A DNA stretch of 5,373 nt. It comes from an uncultured Hyphomicrobiales bacterium. GTDB lineage: Bacteria; Pseudomonadota; Alphaproteobacteria; Rhizobiales; Xanthobacteraceae. The position numbers were made by a program, and so were the translations under genes. Below the pieces are notes generated by a model. It was not told the origin of the DNA. It worked only from the letters and a program-made list of their open reading frames with translations, and ran no database searches. Positions 1 to 5,373 of this stretch are shown piece by piece (within the stretch, counting starts at the first letter, position 1; each line of letters opens with the position of its first letter). The DNA is taken from assembly GCA_903891395.1 (NCBI GenBank), contig CAITEM010000404.1:1-5373 (forward strand), read 5' to 3'.

Positions 1-259
1 CTTTGTAGCGCTTGTGCAAATCGGCCGCGACCGCCTCGCGCAACGGCACAATGCCGTTGGCCGCGGTATAGCCGTGATGGCCGTCGCGCAACGCCTTGAT
101 CGCCGCCTCGACGATGAACTCCGGCGTGCGGAAATCCGGCTGACCGATGCCGAGGTTGATGACGTCGCGGCCTTGCGCGATCAAGGCATTGGCGCGAGCC
201 AGCACGGCGAAGGCGTTTTCCTCGCCGATGCGGTCGAAAGCCGCGATGGTCTTAAGCAT
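1..259 (-). CDS. Class I/II PLP-dependent aminotransferase, N-terminal part (runs off left edge)
   Basis: The first 86 codons of a fold-type I aminotransferase, cut by the window edge. The translation begins MLKTIAAFDRIGEENAF and carries two hallmarks of class I enzymes: NLGIGQPDF at residues 35-43, the N-terminal substrate-pocket strand, and GHHGYTAANG at 60-69, followed by LREAVA. The PLP lysine lies outside the window. The family transfers an amino group between an amino acid and a 2-oxo acid in the cytoplasm; the amino-acid specificity cannot be read from this part. The ATG at 259 is preceded by a strong ribosome site, GGGGAGAG at 272-265, which supports this start. It is the last of three minus-strand genes and lies 88 bases after the small exported-protein gene, with a stem-loop in the gap. 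It may be read from its own promoter or by read-through. Family assignment is firm and specificity unknown. Confidence 0.93.
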   Translation of the reverse strand, partial: MLKTIAAFDRIGEENAFAVLARANALIAQGRDVINLGIGQPDFRTPEFIVEAAIKALRDGHHGYTAANGIVPLREAVAADLHKRYK

Positions 260-292
260 ATTGTCTCTCCCCGGCGGCAGGCGGGCTGCGCG

Positions 293-344
293 CGCATTGA
301 TTTTGCGGCGCAGTTCACCCGATCAGGCCGAGAAAATCAATGCG
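293..344. repeat. Perfect 12-bp inverted repeat forming an extended stem-loop
   Basis: CGCATTGATTTT at 293-304 is the exact reverse complement of AAAATCAATGCG at 333-344. Inside it, after a small internal loop (305 against 331-332), CGGC at 306-309 can pair with GCCG at 327-330. Together this gives about 16 base pairs closing a 17-base loop. It sits three bases after the stop codon of the small exported-protein gene and about 20 bases upstream of the aminotransferase ribosome site. There is no T-run after either arm on either strand, so it is not a canonical intrinsic terminator. It could be a 3'-end stabilising or processing hairpin of the upstream message, a leader element of the aminotransferase, or a paired protein-binding site. 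The pairing is seen directly; the role is unknown. Confidence 0.6.
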
Positions 345-347
345 GCG

Positions 348-608
348 TCAGTTGTTGCCGCCGTAGATGGCGTTGACGTCACGGGCGAGCTGCGAACGGA
401 TGAAAGGGTCCGGATCGTCGCCGAGATAGGTCCGCGCGTTGTAGAGCGGGCCGGCGGGGAATTTGTCGGTGCCGCGATACAGCGGCGCCGCGTGGGCGGA
501 CTGAACGACCCGGTGCTTGATCCGTTTGGCGGCGTCGGCCGGCATGGACACGGCGGCGACGGCAAGTCCGATCACAGCGGCGGCGAATTTCAATCCGAGT
601 GATGACAT
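348..608 (-). CDS. Small exported protein of unknown function (86 aa) with DPDPFIR motif
   Basis: An 86-residue protein with a clear Sec signal peptide: a short basic start (MSSLGLK), a hydrophobic core at about 8-22 rich in Ala and Val, and a likely signal peptidase I site after ADA at 24-26. The mature part of about 60 residues is basic and then acidic, has no cysteine and no further membrane segment, and contains YLGDDPDPFIRSQLARD at 61-77. I recall similar short exported proteins with a DPDPxIR stretch in Bradyrhizobium and relatives, none with a known role. The start at 608 was preferred over an in-frame ATG at 671 because AAGGAAGG lies at 614-621, five bases ahead, and because the signal peptide begins at this Met. 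It sits between the hydroxy-acid oxidase (135 bases upstream) and the aminotransferase. A periplasmic location is inferred. Confidence 0.82.
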   Translation of the reverse strand: MSSLGLKFAAAVIGLAVAAVSMPADAAKRIKHRVVQSAHAAPLYRGTDKFPAGPLYNARTYLGDDPDPFIRSQLARDVNAIYGGNN

Positions 609-613
609 GGCAG

Positions 614-621
614 CCTTCCTT
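614..621 (-). promoter_or_regulatory. Ribosome binding site of the small exported-protein gene
   Basis: AAGGAAGG on the minus strand, five bases before the ATG at 608. It decides between this start and the longer in-frame ATG at 671, which would place 21 residues of poor signal-peptide character in front of the hydrophobic core. Confidence 0.7.
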
Positions 622-743
622 CGACCTGTCTGCGGGGTACCCTGCTCTATCGCGACGGCAAGGCGGCACAAAGGCGACGGGAGACAATCGCCATCACAAC
701 TCAGTGTCGGAATAACCGGCCGCGTGCGGTGTTGCGGCTTGTC

Positions 744-1799
744 TCAGCGCGCGATGAGGTCGCGCGTAATGTCCTTGAGGCTGGCGCAGCCCGAAAGCTG
801 CATGGCGCGCACCAGTTCGACGCGCAGATGATCGAGCACGTCGCGCACGCCATCGGCGCCATTCATGGTCAGGCCCCAGATCGCCGGCCGTCCGATCAAT
901 ACGGCCCGCGCGCCGAGCGCCAGCGCCTTCAGAATGTCGGTGCCGCGCCGGATGCCGCCGTCGACATAGACCTCGGCCTTGCCGGACAACGCCGACGCGA
1001 TCTCTTCGATCGCCGCCGCGGTCGTGACCGTGGTGTCGAGATGACGGCCGCCGTGATTGGAGACAATGACGGCGCGCGCGCCGTGTTCGGCGCAAGCCAC
1101 CGCGTCGTCGGCGCGCAACACACCCTTGACCAGCACCGGCATCGGCGAGCGTTTCACCAGCCATTCGAGTTCGCGCCAAGTCGCCGGAAACAGCACCTTG
1201 CCGACGAAGTCTGGATGATAGGCGGTGCGCGCCATCGGCGAACCCGGCATGTTGATGTTGAGAATGTCGGGCGACGGCTCATGTTGCTCGCGCGCCGCGC
1301 GCGGCGACCAGCCACCGACCGGAGCGTCCACCGTCAGCACCAGCGCGGTGAAACCAGCCGCATGCAGCCGATCGATCAGCGCTTCGACCTCGGTACGGTT
1401 CTGCCAGTAGTAGAGCTGGAACCATTGCGGCGCGGCTTTGCGTTCCGCCGCGACATCCTCGATCAGAATGTTCGAGTTGCTCGCCATGCAATACGGCATG
1501 CCGGCCATCGTGGCGCCGCGCGCAGTGGCGCGCTCGCCCTCGGGATGAAACAGTTTGTGACGGCCGGTCGGCGCCACCATGATCGGCGTCGTCATCTTCT
1601 GCCCGAGCAGCGTCACGCCGGTGTCGATATTGTCCACGTCGCGCAGCACGCGCGGCCGCAACCGCATGGCGCGCCAGTCGCGGATATTCTCGGCGACGCT
1701 GATTTCGTCGTCGGCGCCGGCGGCGCAAAAGGCAAAGGAAGCTGGCGCCATTTTCGCATGGGCCGCATGCTCCAATGCATCGAAATCGACACTATCCAC
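744..1799 (-). CDS. FMN-dependent alpha-hydroxy-acid oxidase/dehydrogenase (LldD/glycolate oxidase family)
   Basis: A 351-residue TIM-barrel flavoenzyme of the family that oxidises 2-hydroxy acids such as lactate, glycolate or mandelate to 2-oxo acids. From memory of spinach glycolate oxidase I align: RPRVLRDVDNIDT at 48-60, the FMN-contacting APTG at 76-79, QLY with Tyr130 (Tyr129), LTVD with Asp158 (Asp157), the Arg of AARE at 170 (Arg164), VLVKGV with Lys225 (Lys230), SNHGGRHLD with catalytic His249 and Arg252, and the phosphate-binding VDGGIRRGTDILKAL at 279-293 and IGRP at 302-305. Two departures stand out: Cys25 where the family usually has the substrate-binding Tyr24, and His253 where the signature ends in Gln. 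I chose the GTG at 1799 because GGAGGA lies just ahead and the protein then begins at the usual point; a GTG at 1895 would add 32 residues without a ribosome site. The substrate is not determinable. Confidence 0.93.
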   Translation of the reverse strand: MDSVDFDALEHAAHAKMAPASFAFCAAGADDEISVAENIRDWRAMRLRPRVLRDVDNIDTGVTLLGQKMTTPIMVAPTGRHKLFHPEGERATARGATMAGMPYCMASNSNILIEDVAAERKAAPQWFQLYYWQNRTEVEALIDRLHAAGFTALVLTVDAPVGGWSPRAAREQHEPSPDILNINMPGSPMARTAYHPDFVGKVLFPATWRELEWLVKRSPMPVLVKGVLRADDAVACAEHGARAVIVSNHGGRHLDTTVTTAAAIEEIASALSGKAEVYVDGGIRRGTDILKALALGARAVLIGRPAIWGLTMNGADGVRDVLDHLRVELVRAMQLSGCASLKDITRDLIAR

Positions 1800-1803
1800 G
1801 GCG

Positions 1804-1809
1804 TCCTCC
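1804..1809 (-). promoter_or_regulatory. Ribosome binding site fixing the GTG start of the hydroxy-acid oxidase
   Basis: GGAGGA on the minus strand, four bases before the GTG at 1799. The alternative GTG at 1895 has only GTTGGCAATCGG before it, with no purine-rich site, and would add an Arg- and Ser-rich extension unlike the family. Confidence 0.7.
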
Positions 1810-1960
1810 GGTTGTTCGTCTTTTGCCGCACTGTGGCGCAGTCCGCTTGCCGGCGCCACCACCCAGCGGCTGTCATGGTTCCGGCGCGAGCGCACCCGAT
1901 TGCCAACGCGGCCGTGATCGGCGCATTCTGGCTCGAAAATAAACGCGGCCGGAAACGTTC

Positions 1961-2053
1961 ATGGATATCGTCAAGGCCAACCGGGAATACGAGCGCAGGC
2001 GCGCCGCGCAACTGCGCGGCAGTCTCGTCGCCAAGGGCATCGGCCGCAAATAA
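1961..2053 (+). pseudogene. 30-codon ORF resembling the N-terminus of DUF2252 proteins (possible gene remnant)
   Basis: ATG at 1961 to TAA at 2051-2053 gives 30 residues beginning MDIVKANREYERRRAAQLRG and ending LVAKGIGRK. From memory, DUF2252 proteins start with a pattern of the type (I)VxATRxYExWLxxQLxGxLVxxDLxxKH. The order IV, A, R, YE, QLRG, LV and K is kept here, while the Trp-Leu after YE is replaced by Arg-Arg. DUF2252 proteins are several hundred residues long, so this would be only the first exon-like stub; nothing like the rest follows in any frame. The ribosome site is poor (GGAA seven bases before the ATG). It may be a leftover from a deletion, a real micro-protein, or chance. 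The resemblance rests on recall and no search was run. Confidence 0.3.
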
Positions 2054-2087
2054 GTTTGAAGCAATTCATTTTGAAGTCCGAGGCCCC

Positions 2088-2918
2088 ATGACACCCGCCG
2101 ACAAATGCCGCACGTTCCGCGCCCTGCACGACAGCGGATGCTTTGTCATTCCGAACCCGTGGAATATCGGCAGTGCCCGCTATCTCGAAGGGCTCGGCTT
2201 CAAGGCGCTGGCGACGACCAGTTCGGGTTATGCACATTCGCAGGGGCTCCCCGACGGCGCGCAGACATGCGACGAGGTGCTGGCGCATTTCCGCGAAATC
2301 GCCGGAGCGACCGACCTGCCCGTCAACGCCGATTTCGAGAACGGCTACGCCAAGGACATCGGCAAGATGGCCGACAATGTCGTGCGTTGCGTCGAGACCG
2401 GCGTTGCCGGCCTGTCGATCGAGGACGCGACCGGCGACGACGCCCATCCTCTTTACTATTTCGACACCGCGCTGGCGCGCGTCAAAGCGGCCCGCAAGGC
2501 TATCGACCAGAGCGGCAGCGGCGTGGTGTTCACCGCGCGCACCGAAGGCTTCATCCGCGGCAAGCCGGATCTTGATGAAACCATTCGCCGGCTGAAGGCC
2601 TTTGCCGACGCCGGCGCCGATTGTCTCTATTCGCCAGGCATCAAGACCCGGGAACACATCGAAGCGACGGTAAAGGCCGTCGCGCCCAAACCGGTCAATT
2701 TTCTCAACAGCGCAGCGTCCGGCTTTACCGTCAAAGATCTCGCCAGCATGGGCGTGCGCCGCATCAGCGTCGGCGGCACGCTGGCGCGCGTGGCGATGCA
2801 CGCCTTCATCAAGTCGGCGCGCGAGATCGCCGAACAAGGCACGTTCGACAGTTTCGCCGGTGTCGTCTCCAATGCCGAGCTAAATGCCTTCTTTGCCGCC
2901 AAGCGGAAGAAGCCGTGA
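2088..2918 (+). CDS. Isocitrate lyase/phosphoenolpyruvate mutase superfamily enzyme
   Basis: A 276-residue single-domain TIM barrel, the usual size for the PEP-mutase branch of the superfamily (isocitrate and methylisocitrate lyases, PEP mutase, oxaloacetate hydrolases/decarboxylases). Visible landmarks are IPNPWNIGSARYLEGLGFKA at 21-40, TTSSGYA at 43-49, NADFENGYA at 80-88 (Asp82 and Glu84 are likely Mg-site ligands), LSIEDATG at 109-116 (Glu112), ARTEG at 150-154, and NFLNSAASG plus VRRISVGG in the C-terminal strands. The mobile loop after IEDATG reads GDDAHPLYYFD and lacks the KKCGH cysteine loop of true isocitrate and methylisocitrate lyases, so neither of those activities is expected. 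The family acts on C-C or P-C bonds next to a carboxylate of small 2-oxo or hydroxy acids; the substrate here is open. GAGG at 2080-2083 precedes the ATG by four bases. Its stop overlaps the next start (GTGA). Confidence 0.92.
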   Translation: MTPADKCRTFRALHDSGCFVIPNPWNIGSARYLEGLGFKALATTSSGYAHSQGLPDGAQTCDEVLAHFREIAGATDLPVNADFENGYAKDIGKMADNVVRCVETGVAGLSIEDATGDDAHPLYYFDTALARVKAARKAIDQSGSGVVFTARTEGFIRGKPDLDETIRRLKAFADAGADCLYSPGIKTREHIEATVKAVAPKPVNFLNSAASGFTVKDLASMGVRRISVGGTLARVAMHAFIKSAREIAEQGTFDSFAGVVSNAELNAFFAAKRKKP

Positions 2919-3622
2919 GCGAATATCGCGACCCGACGACCGGACAACCGATCGGGGCGCCGGTCGACGCGACGCCCGCGCAACGCCCTGGACCGGTGAT
3001 GATCGAGGGCCGCTACGGCCGTATCGAAAAACTCACGCCCCAGCACGCGCCCGAGTTGTGGAAGGTCTTCGCCGGTCACGACGCCGTATGGACCTACATG
3101 TCGGCCTCGGGGCCGTTCAGCGCTGAGTCGGAATTTGTCGCCTTCATCGCCGAACGCGCCACCGCGCAAGACCCTTACGCGTACGCAATCATCGATAATT
3201 CGGGCGCCCTGGCGGGCTATTTCACGCTGATGCAAATCCGGCCGGAGATGCGCGTCATCGAGGTCGGCCACGTCGTGTATTCGCCGGCCTTGCAGCGCAC
3301 CAGGCTTGGCACCGAGGCGCAATATTTGCTGGCAAAATATGCCTTCGAGACGTTGGGCTACCGCCGCTACGAATGGAATTGCAACGCGCTCAACGCCGCG
3401 TCGCGACGCGCCGCTTTGCGTTATGGCTTCGTATATGAGGGTACAGCGCGCCAGCTCATGATCGCCAAAGGCCGCAATCGCGACACCGCATGGTTCTCGA
3501 TGCTCGACAGCGAGTGGCCGCAGCGCAAAACCAACTTCGAGCGCTGGCTGGCGCCGGAAAACTTCACCGCCGATGGCAAGCAGATCCTCAGTTTAAGCGA
3601 CATGAACGGCACGACGGCATGA
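2915..3622 (+). CDS. GNAT family N-acetyltransferase (RimJ/RimL-like)
   Basis: A 235-residue protein of the Gcn5-related acetyltransferase fold, close to the RimJ/RimL type, which moves an acetyl group from acetyl-CoA to an amine on a protein or small molecule. The opening 30 residues are a Pro-rich lead; the fold starts at GRYGRIEKLTPQHAPELW (32-49). The core strand IEVGHVVYSPALQRT (115-129) precedes the acetyl-CoA loop, which reads RLGTEAQYLL and is a degenerate form of the Q/RxxGxG/A motif. This is followed by FETLGYRRYEW, NALNAASRRAALRYGF (the typical motif B helix) and GRNRDTAWFSMLDSEWP. The start is GTG at 2915, sharing GTGA with the stop of the lyase gene, with a weak GGAAGA ahead; this geometry implies translational coupling. 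The end overlaps the transporter start by ATGA. The acceptor is unknown. Confidence 0.9.
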   Translation: MSEYRDPTTGQPIGAPVDATPAQRPGPVMIEGRYGRIEKLTPQHAPELWKVFAGHDAVWTYMSASGPFSAESEFVAFIAERATAQDPYAYAIIDNSGALAGYFTLMQIRPEMRVIEVGHVVYSPALQRTRLGTEAQYLLAKYAFETLGYRRYEWNCNALNAASRRAALRYGFVYEGTARQLMIAKGRNRDTAWFSMLDSEWPQRKTNFERWLAPENFTADGKQILSLSDMNGTTA

Positions 3623-4859
3623 GCGACTCCCGACAGCCGGGCCTGCTGCAGCAAACGCCCTTCGTGCTGTTCTGGCTCGCGCGCCTGAGCGCGACCACGG
3701 GCTATCACATGCTCGCGGTCGCCATCGGCTGGAAAATCTATGAATTGACCAACAGCGCTCTCGATCTGGGCTTGGTCGGCCTGATCCAGTTCGTGCCGTC
3801 GGTGGTGCTGACTTTGCTGATCGGCCACGCCGCAGACCGCTACGACCGCCGCATGATCGTGCGCAGCGCGCAATGCATCTACGTCGTCGCCTGCCTCATG
3901 ATCATCGGCGCGCTGCTTACCGGGGCCCTGACACGCGAGCTTCTGTTCATCGTCGTTTTCATGATCGGCTGCGCGCGGGCTTTCGAAATGCCGACGGCGC
4001 ATACGCTGGCCTCCGCCCTGGTGCCGACGCATATGATCGCACGAGCGGTGGCGGCCTGGACCACCGCCAACCAGACGGCGATCATCTGCGGACCCGCGCT
4101 GGGTGGGTTGATCTACATGGTGAGCCCGCTGCTGGTCGCGCTGTTCTGCCTGGTGTTCTTTGTCACGTCGATCACGCTGATCAGCTTTGTCCGGGTGAAA
4201 GCCACGCCTGTCAGGCGCGATCCGCCGACGTTCGCCTCCGTACTGGCCGGCTTCGAATACGTCGCACCCGCCACCGCCTGCTGGGCGTGATCACCCTCGA
4301 CCTGTTCGTCATGATGCTGGCCGGCGCCACGGCGCTGCTGCCGATTTTTGCGAGGGACATTCTAGCCGTAGGGCCGGTCGGTCTCGGGTTGCTGCGCTCC
4401 GCACCGGCCGCCGGCGCGCTGATGGTCTCCATCGCGCTGTCGCGGCATCCGATCGAGCGTCACATCGGCCGCAAGATGTTCTTCGTTGTGGCGCTTTATG
4501 GCGCGCTGACGGTTGCCTTCGGGCTTTCGACCTCGTTTCCGCTGTCGCTGGCGATTCTGGCAGCGCTGGGCGCGTCCGACGCCGTCAGCGTCGTCATCCG
4601 CTTCTCGCTGGTGCAAATCGAGACGCCGGACGAAAAGCGTGGCCGCGTCAGCGCCATCAACTATCTGCTGGTAGGATCGTCGAATACGCTCGGCGAGTTC
4701 GAATCCGGTCTGGTCGCGTCCTGGTTCGGCGCGGTAACCTCGGTGGTGATCGGCGGCGTCGGCTCGCTGCTGGTGGCCGCAATCTGGATGGGACTGTTCC
4801 CCGATCTGCGCCGGGTCGACCGCTTCGAACCGGCCGATACAGAGAAGATCGACGCGTAA
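3619..4859 (+). pseudogene. MFS transporter (EntS-like MFS_3 type), split by a one-base frameshift
   Basis: Read with one frame change this is a 413-residue, 12-helix major facilitator of the type that exports small molecules by proton exchange at the inner membrane. The N-half (3619-4290, 223 aa if unshifted) begins MSDSRQPG and holds helices 1-6 and the motif A loop GHAADRYDRRMIV at 69-81. The C-half (from 4263 to the TAA at 4857-4859) holds helices 7-12, with ATALLPIFARDIL, IETPDEKRGRVSAIN and the family-typical EFESGLVASWFGAV. Near 4261-4264 the sequence reads GTCGCACCC; one additional C after GTC gives VRTRHRLLGVITLDLF, as in continuous relatives. This suggests a single-base deletion: real decay, or a sequencing or assembly error. 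No slippery heptamer is present, so programmed shifting is unlikely. Alternatively the halves are made separately, as GTG at 4287 overlaps the TGA. It shares ATGA with the acetyltransferase gene. Confidence 0.85.
4261..4290 (+). other. Frameshift site between the two halves of the MFS transporter
   Basis: Up to the GTC at 4261-4263 the first frame gives FEYV. Continuing unshifted adds only APATACWA and then TGA at 4288-4290. Restarting at the C of 4263 gives RTRHRLLGVIT and runs open to 4859. The same point holds a GTGA: the first-frame TGA (4288-4290) overlaps a GTG at 4287 in the second frame, which would give a 190-residue C-half. No good ribosome site stands before that GTG. Confidence 0.8.
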
Positions 4860-4874
4860 AAACGCGCGAATTTT

Positions 4875-4880
4875 GGGAGG
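4875..4880 (+). promoter_or_regulatory. Ribosome binding site of the denD-like gene
   Basis: GGGAGG five bases before the ATG at 4886. It supports this start and independent initiation, in contrast to the overlapping starts of the two genes upstream. Confidence 0.7.
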
Positions 4881-4885
4881 CGAAC

Positions 4886-5373
4886 ATGCATATTTTGATC
4901 ACCGGCGCGGCCGGCATGATCGGCCGCAAACTCATCGACCGGTTGGTGATCGACCGCGCGCTCGGCGACCACATCATCGAAAAGCTGACGCTGATCGACA
5001 TCGTGCAGCCGGCGCGGCCCGCCGGTTTTTCCGACCACGTCAAAACCCGTGCCGCCGATCTTGCCGGGCCCGGCGTCGCCGGCAAGGCGATCGCGGAACG
5101 GCCGGATGTCATCTTCCACCTGGCCGGCGTCGTGTCGGGCGAAGCCGAGACGGATTTCGAGAAAGGCTATCACGTCAATCTGGATGGCACGCGCGCGCTG
5201 CTGGAGGCGATCCGCACCGCCGGTGGCGGTTACAAGCCGAAGGTGATTTTCACTTCGTCCATCGCGGTCTACGGGGCGCCGTTCCCTGACGCGATCCCGG
5301 ACGACTTCCACCTGACGCCGCTGACCTCCTACGGCACGCAGAAGGCGATCAGCGAATTGCTGCTGGCCGATTA
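4886..5373 (+). CDS. denD: D-erythronate dehydrogenase-like NAD-dependent epimerase/dehydratase (extended SDR), N-terminal part
   Basis: The first 162 codons of an extended short-chain dehydrogenase, cut by the right edge. It shows the NAD-binding GAAGMIG at 7-13, an acidic residue ending the second strand (LIDI, about Asp38), HLAGVVSG at 78-85, NLDGTRALLEAI at 98-109, the catalytic TSS at 123-125 and the YxxxK pair Tyr149/Lys153 in SYGTQKA. The run IAVYGAPFPDAIPDDFHLTP is typical of proteins annotated DenD, which oxidise D-erythronate to 2-oxo-D-erythronate with NAD in the cytoplasm, the first step of four-carbon sugar-acid catabolism. Partner enzymes of that pathway (isomerase, decarboxylase) are not in the window. 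It starts 26 bases after the transporter gene, likely in the same transcript. The SDR family is certain; the DenD assignment rests on recalled similarity of half the protein. Confidence 0.85.
   Translation, partial: MHILITGAAGMIGRKLIDRLVIDRALGDHIIEKLTLIDIVQPARPAGFSDHVKTRAADLAGPGVAGKAIAERPDVIFHLAGVVSGEAETDFEKGYHVNLDGTRALLEAIRTAGGGYKPKVIFTSSIAVYGAPFPDAIPDDFHLTPLTSYGTQKAISELLLAD

Larger units (their letters stand above)
1800..2087. promoter_or_regulatory. Divergent intergenic region, presumed promoters for both gene groups
   Basis: The 288 bases between two divergent starts must hold the promoters for the leftward hydroxy-acid oxidase and the rightward lyase group, unless one lies further upstream. 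The most AT-rich stretches are around 1936-1943 (AAAATAAA) and 2052-2075. I could not find a convincing -35/-10 pair in either direction, nor a GGAAC-type extracytoplasmic sigma site. Just before the lyase gene, TTTGAAG occurs twice 15 bases apart (2055-2061 and 2070-2076), and TGAA-GCAA-TTCA (2057-2068) is a short dyad; either could be an operator. A 30-codon ORF at 1961-2053 also lies here. The role is inferred from geometry only. Confidence 0.35.

Noticed and set aside
709..743. A possible minus-strand terminator after the hydroxy-acid oxidase gene (GCCGC...GCGGC followed by TTATT).
   Set aside because: It has a 5-bp stem with a 10-base loop and an interrupted, distant T-run, so it does not exceed chance in GC-rich sequence.
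1800..1895. A longer N-terminus for the hydroxy-acid oxidase starting at GTG 1895.
   Set aside because: There is no ribosome site before 1895, the extension is Arg/Ser-rich and unlike the family, and GGAGGA stands directly before the GTG at 1799.
729..2087. A very long open plus-strand frame, in frame with the lyase gene and running across the whole complement of the hydroxy-acid oxidase gene.
   Set aside because: Its translation is Arg/His/Ala-rich low-quality sequence with no family resemblance, a usual by-product of GC-rich codon bias opposite a real gene. The lyase has a good start at 2088 with its own ribosome site.
2627..3322. Long minus-strand open frames opposite the lyase and acetyltransferase genes.
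   Set aside because: They lie antisense to genes with clear family motifs, lack ribosome sites, and their translations resemble no protein family.
4254..4270. Programmed ribosomal frameshifting as the explanation for the transporter frame change.
   Set aside because: There is no X-XXY-YYZ slippery heptamer or homopolymer run near the crossing point, and MFS exporters are not known to use it. A base deletion explains the sequence better.
4853..4874. A possible terminator after the transporter gene: CGCGT-AAAA-ACGCG followed by CGAATTTT.
   Set aside because: The stem is only 5 bp, overlaps the stop codon, and the T-run is short and not adjacent. The ribosome site of the next gene follows at once. 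It is too weak to call.

Overview
The window is GC-rich with strong G/C third-position codon bias, Shine-Dalgarno-led starts and tightly overlapping genes. Its proteins read like those of alphaproteobacteria, most likely Hyphomicrobiales of the Bradyrhizobium/Rhodopseudomonas/Xanthobacteraceae kind. That placement is inferred from protein style and not from a marker gene. There is no rRNA, tRNA, CRISPR array, insertion sequence or phage gene.

Layout: two divergent gene groups face away from an intergenic region at about 1800-2087. The leftward group (minus strand) holds an FMN-dependent alpha-hydroxy-acid oxidase/dehydrogenase (744-1799), a small exported protein of unknown function (348-608), and the first 86 codons of a class I PLP-dependent aminotransferase that runs off the left edge (1-259). 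A long imperfect stem-loop, built on a perfect 12-bp inverted repeat, lies at 293-344 between the small gene and the aminotransferase.

The rightward group (plus strand) is compact. It holds an isocitrate lyase/PEP-mutase superfamily enzyme (2088-2918), a GNAT acetyltransferase (2915-3622, GTGA overlap), a 12-helix MFS exporter (from 3619, ATGA overlap) and the start of a denD-like D-erythronate dehydrogenase (4886 to the right edge). The MFS gene carries a one-base frameshift near 4263, exactly between its two six-helix halves. The upstream stop and a possible downstream GTG start overlap as GTGA (4287-4290), so the gene is either broken, mis-sequenced or split in two.

Functionally this is ordinary accessory metabolism of small hydroxy- and oxo-acids: a 2-hydroxy-acid oxidase, a C-C or P-C bond lyase, a sugar-acid dehydrogenase, an aminotransferase and a transporter. 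Joint action in one pathway is a guess from proximity; only denD has a close link to a defined pathway (D-erythronate catabolism). I see no convincing undescribed multi-gene system. The points most worth checking are the split transporter, the stem-loop, the altered active site of the hydroxy-acid oxidase and a 30-codon ORF resembling the start of DUF2252 proteins.
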